From NCBI GenBank assembly GCA_946478985.1, contig CAMLDZ010000029.1, positions 1 to 33,255 of the forward strand: a stretch of DNA of 33,255 nt, given 5' to 3'. This DNA is from an uncultured Solimonas sp. GTDB taxonomy: Bacteria > Pseudomonadota > Gammaproteobacteria > Nevskiales > Nevskiaceae. Shown piece by piece: positions 25,638 through 32,480 of the stretch. How positions within the stretch are numbered: the first letter of the stretch is position 1; each line of letters starts with the position of its first letter. Made by a program: the position numbers and the translations under genes. Below the pieces are notes generated by a model. It ran no database searches. It was not told the origin of the DNA and worked only from the letters and a program-made list of their open reading frames with translations.

Positions 25638-25664
25638 GGGCGCGGCCGTCGCACGGCCGCGCCC
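25638..25664 (+). other. Strong stem-loop between icmF and the thiolase gene
   Basis: A perfect 12-bp GC-rich stem (25638-25649 pairing with 25653-25664) has a 3-nt CGC loop and no T-run. It is more likely an mRNA-stabilising or attenuating hairpin than an intrinsic terminator. The gap to the thiolase gene is 75 bp, and the thiolase has its own good ribosome-binding site (GAGGAAATCAAC before the ATG). Confidence 0.6.
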
Positions 25665-25692
25665 CGTTCACTCGCTTACTGAGGAAATCAAC

Positions 25693-26877
25693 ATGTCACA
25701 ACGTGAAGTCTGGGTAGTCAGCGCGGTCCGCACGGCCATCGGCAGTTTCGGCGGCAGCCTCAAGGACGTGCCGATGTCGACGCTGGCGACCACCGCGGTC
25801 AAGGCCTCGATCGAGCGCGCCGGCCTCGCGCCCGCGCAGATCGGCCACGTGGTGATGGGCAACGTGATTCCCACCGAGCCGCGCGATGCCTACATCAGCC
25901 GCGTTGCCGCGATCGAAGCCGGCATCCCGCAGGAAACGCCGGCCTTCAACGTCAACCGCCTCTGCGGTTCGGCGCTGCAGGCGATCGTCTCCGCGACCCA
26001 GGCCATCAAGCTGGGCGACACCGACGTCGCGATCGGCGCCGGTGTCGAATCGATGAGCCGCGGCCCGTACCTGATGCCGACCGCCCGCTGGGGCGCGCGC
26101 CTGGGCGATGCGCAGATGCTCGACTACATGAACGGCATCCTCCACGACCCGTTCCACCGCGTGCACATGGGCATCACCGCCGAGAACGTCGCCGAACGCT
26201 ACGGCATCTCGCGCGAGCAGATGGACGCGCTGGCGGTTTCGAGCCAGCAGCGCGCGGCCAACGCAATCAAGGAGGGCCGCTTCAAGGGCCAGATCGTGCC
26301 GGTCGAGATCAAGACGCGTAAGGGCGTGATCTCGTTCGACACCGACGAGAACGTCCGTGGCGACGTCACCGTCGAGCAGCTCGCCGGCATGAAGGCCGTG
26401 TTCAAGAAGGACGGCCAGGTCACCGCCGGCAACGCCTCGAGCCTCAACGACGGCGCCGCCTCGCTGGTGCTGGTCGAAGCCGCGGCCGGCGAGAAGCTGG
26501 GCCTCAAGCCGCTGGCGCGCGTGGTGTCCTACGGCCACGCCGGCGTCGATCCGGCGATCATGGGCATCGGCCCGGTGCCGGCCACCAAGCAGGCGCTGGC
26601 GCGCGCCGGCCTGAAGGTCGCCGACCTCGACGTCATCGAGTCCAACGAAGCCTTCGCCGCGCAGGCCTGCGCGGTCGGCAAGGAACTGGGCTTCGATCCG
26701 GCCAAGACCAACGTCAACGGTTCCGGCATCTCGCTCGGCCACCCGGTTGGCGCGACCGGCGCGATCATCGCCACCAAGGCCATCCACGAGCTGCACCGCG
26801 TCGGCGGCCGCTACGGCCTGGCGACGATGTGCATCGGCGGCGGCCAGGGCATCGCGGTCATCTTCGAGCGCCTGTGA
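25693..26877 (+). CDS. Acetyl-CoA C-acyltransferase (beta-ketothiolase)
   Basis: Thiolysis of acetoacetyl-CoA or related 3-ketoacyl-CoAs, or the reverse condensation. It has 394 residues, the usual length for biosynthetic/short-chain thiolases. Catalytic elements are Cys91 in NRLCGSALQAI, ESNEAFAAQACA, the GHPVGATGA His motif and the second Cys in MCIGGGQGIAV near the C-terminus. The sequence is of the BktB/PhaA/AtoB type; chain-length preference cannot be assigned, and BktB-like enzymes also take 3-ketovaleryl-CoA, which would suit the propionate genes here. It is followed after 19 bp by 3-hydroxybutyryl-CoA dehydrogenase, probably as one transcript. Confidence 0.93.
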   Translation: MSQREVWVVSAVRTAIGSFGGSLKDVPMSTLATTAVKASIERAGLAPAQIGHVVMGNVIPTEPRDAYISRVAAIEAGIPQETPAFNVNRLCGSALQAIVSATQAIKLGDTDVAIGAGVESMSRGPYLMPTARWGARLGDAQMLDYMNGILHDPFHRVHMGITAENVAERYGISREQMDALAVSSQQRAANAIKEGRFKGQIVPVEIKTRKGVISFDTDENVRGDVTVEQLAGMKAVFKKDGQVTAGNASSLNDGAASLVLVEAAAGEKLGLKPLARVVSYGHAGVDPAIMGIGPVPATKQALARAGLKVADLDVIESNEAFAAQACAVGKELGFDPAKTNVNGSGISLGHPVGATGAIIATKAIHELHRVGGRYGLATMCIGGGQGIAVIFERL

Positions 26878-26896
26878 TCGGGACGGCACGACTCGC

Positions 26897-27748
26897 ATGA
26901 GCATCCAGAAAATCGGCGTCATCGGCGCCGGCACGATGGGCAGCGGCATCGCCCAGGTCTGCGCGCAGGCCGGCCTCGAGATCACCATGATCGACGTCTC
27001 CGAGGCCGCGCTGCAGCGCGGCCTCGGCGCCATCACCGGCAGCCTCGACCGCCTGGTCAAGAAGGACAAGATGACCGCGGCCGAGCGCGACGCGATCGTC
27101 GCCCGCATCAAGCCGACCACGGCCTACGCGGATCTGGCCGGCAGCGGCCTGGTGATCGAGGCGGCGACCGAGAACCCGGACCTCAAGAAGCGCATCCTCA
27201 AGCAGATCGATGAGGTCGTGGCCAAGGACGCCGTGATCGCCACCAACACCTCGTCGATCTCGATCACCGAGCTGGCGGCGTCGGTGTCGGAGCCGGGCCG
27301 CTTCGTCGGCCTGCACTTCTTCAACCCGGTGCCGGTGCTGGCGCTGGTGGAAGTGATCAGCGGCCTGCAGACCAGCGAGGCCACGCAGGAAGCCGCCACG
27401 GCGTTCGCCAAGAGCATCGGCAAATCGCCGATCACGGTGCGCAATTCCTACGGCTTCGCCGTCAACCGCATCCTCTGTCCGATGATCAACGAAGCGATCT
27501 TCGCGCTGCAGGAAGGCGTGGCGAGCGCGGAAGACATCGACGCCGGCATGAAGCTGGGCTGCAGCCACCCGATCGGCCCGCTGGCGCTGGCCGACCTGAT
27601 CGGCCTCGACACCCTGCTGGCGATCATGGAAGTGCTGCAGGACGGCTTCGGCGACTCCAAGTACCGCCCGGCGCCGCTGCTGCGCGAGATGGTCGCGGCC
27701 GGCCGCCTCGGCCGCAAGAGCGGCCGCGGCTTCTTCGCCTACGGTTGA
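26897..27748 (+). CDS. hbd: 3-hydroxybutyryl-CoA dehydrogenase
   Basis: NAD(P)-dependent interconversion of 3-hydroxyacyl-CoA and 3-ketoacyl-CoA. The 283 residues are the monofunctional short-chain type, with no enoyl-CoA hydratase domain. The N-terminal Rossmann fold begins IGVIGAGTMGSGIAQ (dinucleotide motif GxGxxG at 10-15) and includes the EAATEN strand end. TNTSSISITELA and the catalytic GLHFFNPVPV (His140) follow. The C-terminal helical domain has GFAVNRILCPMINEAI and KLGCSHPIGPLALADLIGLD. With the thiolase it converts 3-hydroxybutyryl-CoA to two acetyl-CoA. A strong terminator follows after 44 bp. Confidence 0.96.
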   Translation: MSIQKIGVIGAGTMGSGIAQVCAQAGLEITMIDVSEAALQRGLGAITGSLDRLVKKDKMTAAERDAIVARIKPTTAYADLAGSGLVIEAATENPDLKKRILKQIDEVVAKDAVIATNTSSISITELAASVSEPGRFVGLHFFNPVPVLALVEVISGLQTSEATQEAATAFAKSIGKSPITVRNSYGFAVNRILCPMINEAIFALQEGVASAEDIDAGMKLGCSHPIGPLALADLIGLDTLLAIMEVLQDGFGDSKYRPAPLLREMVAAGRLGRKSGRGFFAYG

Positions 27749-27792
27749 GCAGGCGGCGCGGGCCCGCCGGCAAGGGCTTTGCAGATGGAAAG

Positions 27793-27819
27793 GGGCGGCC
27801 TCGCGGCCGCCCTTTTTTT
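27793..27819 (+). terminator. Rho-independent terminator after hbd
   Basis: A perfect 8-bp stem GGGCGGCC-TCGC-GGCCGCCC (27793-27812) is directly followed by seven T (27813-27819). This is a textbook intrinsic terminator for the transcript carrying the thiolase and hbd genes. Confidence 0.9.
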
Positions 27820-27847
27820 GTCGCGGCGAGGCCCCGCCTGTCTAGTA

Positions 27848-27869
27848 TCATTCCATACCGTTAGAATGA
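27848..27869. promoter_or_regulatory. Inverted repeat upstream of the CoA-transferase genes
   Basis: TCATTC (27848-27853) and GAATGA (27864-27869) form a perfect 6-bp inverted repeat with a 10-bp centre, in an AT-rich island about 110 bp before scoA. TAGAAT (27862-27867) inside it could be a -10 box. It is a possible operator for a TetR-type or similar dimeric regulator, none of which is encoded beside it. Confidence 0.35.
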
Positions 27870-27977
27870 AGGCGCTGGGCCTGCGGGGTGTTCTGACGGT
27901 CCAAATGTCTTCCAGTCGTCGCGGCGCGGAGGAGGAGTCCCGATCCGCGGCCTCGATCATGCGAGAGAGGTTGAACA

Positions 27978-28688
27978 GTGAAATCCAAGATTTACCCGGA
28001 TGCCGCGAGCGCGCTCGCCGGCGTCCTCAAGGATGGCCAGACCATCATGTCCGGCGGCTTCGGCCTTTGCGGCATCCCGGAGAACCTGATCTACGCGCTG
28101 CGTGATTCCGGCGTGAAGGATCTGACGGTGATCGGCAACAATGTCGGCTGCGACGGCCACGGCATGTGGCACGTGCTGGCCAACAACCAGATCAAGAAGG
28201 TGCTGGCGTCCTACGTCGGCGAGAACAAGATCCTGGAATCGCGCTTCATGAGCGGCGAGATCATCATCGAGTTCAACCCGCAGGGCACGCTGGCCGAGCG
28301 CATCCGCGCCGGCGGCGCCGGCATCCCCGCCTTCTACACGCGCACCGGCTACGGCACCAAGGTCGCCGAAGGCAAGGAGACGCGCGAGTTCAACGGCGAG
28401 TGGTACGTGATGGAAACCGGCCTGGTCGCCGACGTGTCGCTGGTCAAGGCCTGGAAGGCCGACACCGAGGGCAACCTGATCTACCGCAAGACCGCGCGCA
28501 ACTTCAATCCGATGATCGCCACCGCCGGCAAGCTGACGGTGGTCGAGGTCGAGGAGATCGTCGAGGTCGGCAGTTTCGACCCGGACCAGATCCACACGCC
28601 GGGCATCTTTGTCGACCGCATCATCGTCGGCAAGAGCTACGAAAAGCACATCGAACGTCGCACCACCCGCCCGCGGGAGAGCAAGTAA
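27978..28688 (+). CDS. scoA: 3-oxoacid CoA-transferase subunit A
   Basis: The alpha subunit of a two-subunit family I CoA-transferase that moves CoA from succinyl-CoA to acetoacetate or similar acids. It has 236 residues. The start is GTG at 27978, with GAGAGG 7 nt upstream. The family region SGGFGLCGIPENLI (25-38), NNVGCDGHGMW and the C-terminal GIFVDRIIVG are typical of the SCOT/ScoA/AtoD type. The longer C-terminus, and pairing with a 215-residue B subunit, favour succinyl-CoA:3-ketoacid transferase over AtoDA, but the CoA donor is not certain. The stop overlaps the ATG of subunit B by one base (TAATG). Confidence 0.93.
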   Translation: MKSKIYPDAASALAGVLKDGQTIMSGGFGLCGIPENLIYALRDSGVKDLTVIGNNVGCDGHGMWHVLANNQIKKVLASYVGENKILESRFMSGEIIIEFNPQGTLAERIRAGGAGIPAFYTRTGYGTKVAEGKETREFNGEWYVMETGLVADVSLVKAWKADTEGNLIYRKTARNFNPMIATAGKLTVVEVEEIVEVGSFDPDQIHTPGIFVDRIIVGKSYEKHIERRTTRPRESK

Positions 28689-29335
28689 TGGCCTGGACTC
28701 GTGAAGAAATGGCGGCGCGCGCAGCGCGCGAGCTGCAGGACGGTTTCTACGTCAACCTCGGCATCGGCATTCCGACCCTGGTCGCCAACCTGATCCCGGA
28801 CGGCATGAAGGTGGTGCTGCAGAGCGAGAACGGCATGCTCGGCATGGGCCCGTTCCCGTTCGAGGGCGAGGAAGACGCCGACCTGATCAATGCCGGCAAG
28901 CAGACCATCACCGATCTGCCGTATACCAGCTACTTCTCCAGCGCCGACTCGTTCGCGATGATCCGCGGCGGCCACATCAACCTGTCGATCCTCGGCGGCA
29001 TGCAGGTCGCGCAGAACGGCGATCTGGCCAACTGGATGGTGCCGGGCAAGATGGTCAAGGGCATGGGCGGCGCGATGGATCTGGTCGCCGGCGTGCCGCG
29101 CGTGGTGGTGGTCATGGAGCACACCGAGAAGACCGGCGCGCCCAAGTTCAAGAAGCAGTGCGAGCTGCCGCTGACCGGCAAGGGCGTTGTCGACCTGCTG
29201 ATCACCGAGCTGGGCGTGTTCTCGATCGACCGCCACGGCAAGGACAAGCCGAAGCTGCTGGAACTGGCGCCGGGCGTCACGCTCGAGGAGATCAGCAGCA
29301 AGACCGAGGCGGAGTTCGTCAACGCGATCGGCTGA
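28688..29335 (+). CDS. scoB: 3-oxoacid CoA-transferase subunit B
   Basis: The beta subunit, carrying the active site. It has 215 residues. The catalytic glutamate that forms the glutamyl-CoA intermediate is Glu47 in LQSENGMLGMGP, as in SCOT. GFYVNLGIGIPTLVANLIP (19-37), RGGHINLSILGGMQV, GMGGAMDLVAG and VVVMEHTEKTG complete the family pattern. It is translationally coupled to scoA. Together they activate acetoacetate for the thiolase encoded 2 kb upstream, or feed free short-chain acids. A hairpin at 29360-29388 follows. Confidence 0.94.
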   Translation: MAWTREEMAARAARELQDGFYVNLGIGIPTLVANLIPDGMKVVLQSENGMLGMGPFPFEGEEDADLINAGKQTITDLPYTSYFSSADSFAMIRGGHINLSILGGMQVAQNGDLANWMVPGKMVKGMGGAMDLVAGVPRVVVVMEHTEKTGAPKFKKQCELPLTGKGVVDLLITELGVFSIDRHGKDKPKLLELAPGVTLEEISSKTEAEFVNAIG

Positions 29336-29359
29336 TCCAGTCACGCCGCCCGGTGTTAC

Positions 29360-29388
29360 CGAAAGCCCCGCCGCGTGCGGGGCTTTCG
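29360..29388 (+). terminator. Probable terminator after scoB
   Basis: A perfect 12-bp stem CGAAAGCCCCGC (29360-29371) pairs with GCGGGGCTTTCG (29377-29388) around a 5-nt loop. The GC-rich core flanked by AAAG/CTTT suits an intrinsic terminator, although the T-stretch is short and lies inside the stem. Confidence 0.6.
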
Positions 29389-29390
29389 CG

Positions 29391-29418
29391 TTGGCGCCGG
29401 CGCGAACTGGACGATAAT
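29391..29418 (+). promoter_or_regulatory. Candidate sigma-70 promoter of the CRP/FNR-type gene
   Basis: TTGGCG (29391-29396) is followed after 16 bp by GATAAT (29413-29418), a 5/6 match to the -10 consensus. The predicted start site is about 25 bp before the ATG at 29450. It directly abuts the terminator hairpin of scoB. Confidence 0.5.
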
Positions 29419-29449
29419 CCAGCGTCCCCCTTTTCAGCGCGCCGCGCCG

Positions 29450-30157
29450 ATGACGCCGATCCGCAACCTGCACAACTTCACCGAAGGTCTGCCGGCCGAG
29501 ATCCTGGCGGCGCTCGACGCGGTGAGCCGCCATCGCGATCTGGCGGCCGAGGATCGCCTGATGCGCGCGGGCAGCTCGCCCAAGGAGCTGTACCAGATCG
29601 AGGACGGCCGCGTGAAGTACAGCACCTGGGACCGCAAGGGCCGCGAGAGCGTGCTGGTCTACATGTCGCGCGGCGACTGGGTCGGCCTGTCGGAAGGCTT
29701 CACCAAGCTGCCGACGCACTGGAATGTCGTCGCGCTGACGCCGGTACGGGTACGCGTGATCCGCTGGTCCGACTTCGAGCAGCTGATCGACCGCTACCCC
29801 TTGCTGTCGCGCCAGCTGCTGCGGCTGTTCGCACTGCGTTTCAGCCTGCACCGCCTGTTCGGCCTCGACCACAGCGAGCTGTCGCTGAAAGAGCGGCTGA
29901 TCAAGATGCTGTACTTCCTGTCGCTGAGCCATGAGAAGGAGGCGACAGACAATGAACCGATCCTGCTCAAACTGTCGCAGGAAGAGCTCGGCAAGGTCGT
30001 CGGGGCCTCGCGGCAGAAACTCAATCCGGCGCTGAAAGCATTGGAGCGCGAGCAATTGCTCGAAGTGCAGTTCGGCGGCGTGAAGCTGCACAGCCGCGCG
30101 GCGATCGTGCAAGGCTATGGTTACCTGCTGGACGTGCATCAGTCGCGCGAGCGCTGA
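29450..30157 (+). CDS. CRP/FNR-family transcriptional regulator
   Basis: A 235-residue regulator. The cyclic-nucleotide-binding-like beta-roll (about 10-125) has LYQIEDGRVKYSTWDRKGRE and SRGDWVGLSEGF. A long dimer helix and a winged HTH (LSQEELGKVVGASRQKLNPALKALEREQLL, split; recognition helix about 186-197) follow. The phosphate-binding cassette of true cAMP receptors (GELGLFE-type followed by Arg-Ser) is not conserved, and the FNR iron-sulfur cysteines are absent, so the ligand is unknown. The ATG at 29450 is chosen because it restores the family length; an upstream in-frame start at 29375 would run through the promoter. It may control the adjacent RDHSWG protein or scoAB. Confidence 0.9.
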   Translation: MTPIRNLHNFTEGLPAEILAALDAVSRHRDLAAEDRLMRAGSSPKELYQIEDGRVKYSTWDRKGRESVLVYMSRGDWVGLSEGFTKLPTHWNVVALTPVRVRVIRWSDFEQLIDRYPLLSRQLLRLFALRFSLHRLFGLDHSELSLKERLIKMLYFLSLSHEKEATDNEPILLKLSQEELGKVVGASRQKLNPALKALEREQLLEVQFGGVKLHSRAAIVQGYGYLLDVHQSRER

Positions 30158-30222
30158 CACCTTGCGCTGTCACTTGCGTGACAGTGTCGCGCGGCGCGCG
30201 GCTGACACACTGCGCTCACTAC
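30155..30222. promoter_or_regulatory. Repeat-rich control region before the RDHSWG protein
   Basis: The 84-bp gap contains CTGTCAC-TTGC-GTGACAG (30167-30184), a perfect 7-bp inverted repeat. It also contains an imperfect direct repeat, TGACAC-CT-TGCGCT-GTCACT (30155-30174) and TGACAC-AC-TGCGCT-CACT (from 30203). Half-sites TGACA or TGTCA recur four times. This looks like an operator array; the CRP/FNR-type protein encoded just upstream is the nearest candidate binder. Confidence 0.45.
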
Positions 30223-30241
30223 ATCCGAGGAGCGCTTCTCC

Positions 30242-31168
30242 ATGCCCGATATCACGGCCAGCTTCGCCAACTTCCCCGCAGAGCACGCCTACCGCCACAA
30301 GCTGCGGCCGGACAGCCGCGAATCGCTCGCGCACATGCTGGTATTCCCTGAGCAGGGCATCACCGGCTTCATCTATCCGACCGTGCGCACCAACGGCCAC
30401 GCCAAGGGCCGCGCTTCTTTGTTCGGCGCCGCGCTGCCCGAGGCCATCCACGAGGAGATCGAGATGGAAGTGCCGGAGTCGATGAACTTCGACGACTGGC
30501 GCACCGGCCCGCTGCAGATGCAGGTGATCGAACCGCACAGGAAGGTGCGCCTGGCCTGGGACGGCACGCGCATCAAGTTCGACGGCCTGTTCGAGGCGCT
30601 GCATCCGCCGTACGCGTTCAGCTCGCACCCGCTCGGCAACCCGCCGTACTACGGCGATGACCGCACCGAGCAGCACGGCCGCGTGACGGCCGATCTGGAA
30701 GTCGACGGCAAGAAGATGCAGGTGTCCGGCTACCTGATCCGCGACCACTCCTGGGGACCGCGCGTCTGGGGTCTGAACCAGCACTACAAATGGTTCCACG
30801 CCACCACCGAGAACTGCTCGATCCACTTCTTCGAGATGCTGTCGTTCGGCCGCCGCCAGCTGCGCGGCTTCCTGTACCGCGACGGCATCATGCGCCACGT
30901 CGCCGAGGCCGAATCGGATTTCACCTACGACGGGCAGATGATGCAGACGTCGATCCGCTCCACCGTCACCGACACCGACGGCCGCGTCGCCGTCGTCGAT
31001 GGCAAGGCGATCGGCAATGTGCAGCTGGAATTCGACCCGATGATCTATCTCAACGAGGCGGCGCTGCAGCTGACCATCGACGGCGCGCCCGGCACCGGCT
31101 GGGTGGAGTTCTGCTGGAACCGCAACTATCTGGAGTTCGCGCGCCAGTACGTCACGCAGTACGGCTAG
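30242..31168 (+). CDS. Uncharacterised protein with RDHSWG motif (DUF7064/7065-like)
   Basis: A 308-residue soluble protein with no signal peptide. It contains GLFEALHPPYAF (116-127) and a conserved YLIRDHSWGPRVWG (164-177). The HxDHSWG-type motif recurs in two-domain lipocalin-like proteins (AttH/CrtC-like hydratases and the DUF7064/DUF7065 families), and the Trp/Tyr/Phe-rich strands after it (HYKWFHATTEN, SIHFFEMLSF) fit a beta-barrel. Such genes are often seen among lipid, steroid or terpene catabolic genes, but no reaction is established for them that I can name. The ATG at 30242 follows CGAGGAG about 9 nt upstream. A bidirectional terminator follows. Confidence 0.85.
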   Translation: MPDITASFANFPAEHAYRHKLRPDSRESLAHMLVFPEQGITGFIYPTVRTNGHAKGRASLFGAALPEAIHEEIEMEVPESMNFDDWRTGPLQMQVIEPHRKVRLAWDGTRIKFDGLFEALHPPYAFSSHPLGNPPYYGDDRTEQHGRVTADLEVDGKKMQVSGYLIRDHSWGPRVWGLNQHYKWFHATTENCSIHFFEMLSFGRRQLRGFLYRDGIMRHVAEAESDFTYDGQMMQTSIRSTVTDTDGRVAVVDGKAIGNVQLEFDPMIYLNEAALQLTIDGAPGTGWVEFCWNRNYLEFARQYVTQYG

Positions 31169-31178
31169 TGACCGACGC

Positions 31179-31223
31179 AGCAAGAAAGGCCCGGTCGCGC
31201 GACGCGGCCGGGCCTTTCTTGTT
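31179..31223. terminator. Bidirectional intrinsic terminator
   Basis: A perfect 14-bp stem (31181-31194 pairing with 31208-31221) has AAGAAAGG on one side and CCTTTCTT on the other, so T-rich ends occur on both strands. It lies between the RDHSWG gene (+) and prpF (-), which converge here, and probably ends both transcripts. Confidence 0.85.
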
Positions 31224-31238
31224 GGACGCTCGGCCGAA

Positions 31239-32465
31239 CTAGAACGCGTCGCCCGGCACGCGCACGAAGCCTTCCATCAGCACGCGCGCGCTGCGCGACA
31301 TGATCGCCTTCTTGACCACCCACCGAACTCCGCCATCCGGCGAGAGCTCCTGCACCGCTGCTGCGCCTACGCGCAGCGTGCCGGACGGGTGACCGAAGCG
31401 CACCGCTTCACGTGCACCGCCGCCGCCGGCGCCCCCCGCAGCAAGGTTCACCAGCGTGCCCGGAATCGCCGCCGCCGTGCCGATCGCGACCGCCGCGGTG
31501 CCCATCATCGCGTGATGCAGCTTGCCCATCGACAGCGCGCGCACATTGAGATCGATCTCGCTCGCGCTGATCTGCCTGCCGCTCGACGAGACGTAGTCGG
31601 CCGGCGGCGCGACGAACGCGAGCTTCGGCGTGTGCTGGCGCTTGGCCGCCTCGCTGACATCCTTGATCAGGCCCATCTTCAGCGCGGCGTAGGCGCGGAT
31701 CGTCTCGAACTTTGCGAGCGCGGCCGCATCGGTGTTGATCGCCTCGCGCAGTTCAGTGCCGGTGTAACCGATCTCGGCGGCATTGACGAAGACCGTCGGA
31801 ATGCCGGCGTTGATCATCGTCGCTTTCAGCGTGCCGATGCCCGGCACTTCGAGATCGTCGACGAGGTTGCCGGTCGGGAACATTGAATTTTTGGGCTCAC
31901 CGCCGTCCTCGCCGTCATCGGCCGGATCGAGAAACTCGATCTGCACTTCGGCGGCCGGAAAGGTCACGCCATCGAGTTCGAAATCGCCGGTCTCCTGCAC
32001 CGCGCCGTTGCTGATCGGCACGTGCGCAATGATGGTCTTGGCAATCTGCGTCTGCCAGATGCGCACCGTGCAGATGCCGTTCTGCGGAATACGCGCGGCG
32101 TCGACGAGGCCATTGCTGATCGCGAACGAACCGACTGCCGCTGTGAGATTGCCGCAGTTGCCGGACCAGTCGACGAAGGGCTTGTCGATCGACACCTGGC
32201 CGAACATGTAGTCGACGTCGTGATCAGGCTTGGCGCTCCTGGCCAGAATGACCGTCTTGCTCGTGCTCGACGTCGCCCCGCCCATGCCGTCGATCTGCGC
32301 GCCATAGGGATCGGGGCTGCCGATTACGCGCAGCAGCAGCTTGTCGCGCGCCTCGCCGGCCACTTGGCAGCGCGCCGGCAGGTCGGTGAGTTTAAAGAAC
32401 ACACCTTTGCTGGTGCCGCCGCGAAAGTAGGTCGCGGGGATTTTGACTTGGGGGACGTGGCTCAT
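31239..32465 (-). CDS. prpF: PrpF, accessory isomerase of the AcnD methylcitrate pathway
   Basis: Required with AcnD for the 2-methylcitrate cycle; it isomerises trans-aconitate-type methylaconitate products so that the aconitase can hydrate them. It has 408 residues. The N-terminal FRGGTSKGVFF (14-24), IDGMGGATSSTSKT (58-71) and the GNCGN motif (102-106) of the diaminopimelate-epimerase-like fold are present, as are MINAGIPTVFVNA and the MGKLHHAMMGTAAVA C-terminal motif. AAGGA lies 5 nt before the ATG. It follows acnD by 15 bp on the same strand, the standard acnD-prpF order. prpB and prpC must lie outside this window if they are linked. Confidence 0.95.
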   Translation of the reverse strand: MSHVPQVKIPATYFRGGTSKGVFFKLTDLPARCQVAGEARDKLLLRVIGSPDPYGAQIDGMGGATSSTSKTVILARSAKPDHDVDYMFGQVSIDKPFVDWSGNCGNLTAAVGSFAISNGLVDAARIPQNGICTVRIWQTQIAKTIIAHVPISNGAVQETGDFELDGVTFPAAEVQIEFLDPADDGEDGGEPKNSMFPTGNLVDDLEVPGIGTLKATMINAGIPTVFVNAAEIGYTGTELREAINTDAAALAKFETIRAYAALKMGLIKDVSEAAKRQHTPKLAFVAPPADYVSSSGRQISASEIDLNVRALSMGKLHHAMMGTAAVAIGTAAAIPGTLVNLAAGGAGGGGAREAVRFGHPSGTLRVGAAAVQELSPDGGVRWVVKKAIMSRSARVLMEGFVRVPGDAF

Positions 32466-32480
32466 ACGTTTCCTTGACGC

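Noticed and set aside
22120..25671. 1183-codon open frame on the minus strand opposite icmF
   Set aside because: It is a shadow of the strongly supported icmF gene. Val/Ala/Asp/Arg-rich low complexity, with no ribosome-binding site or domain pattern.
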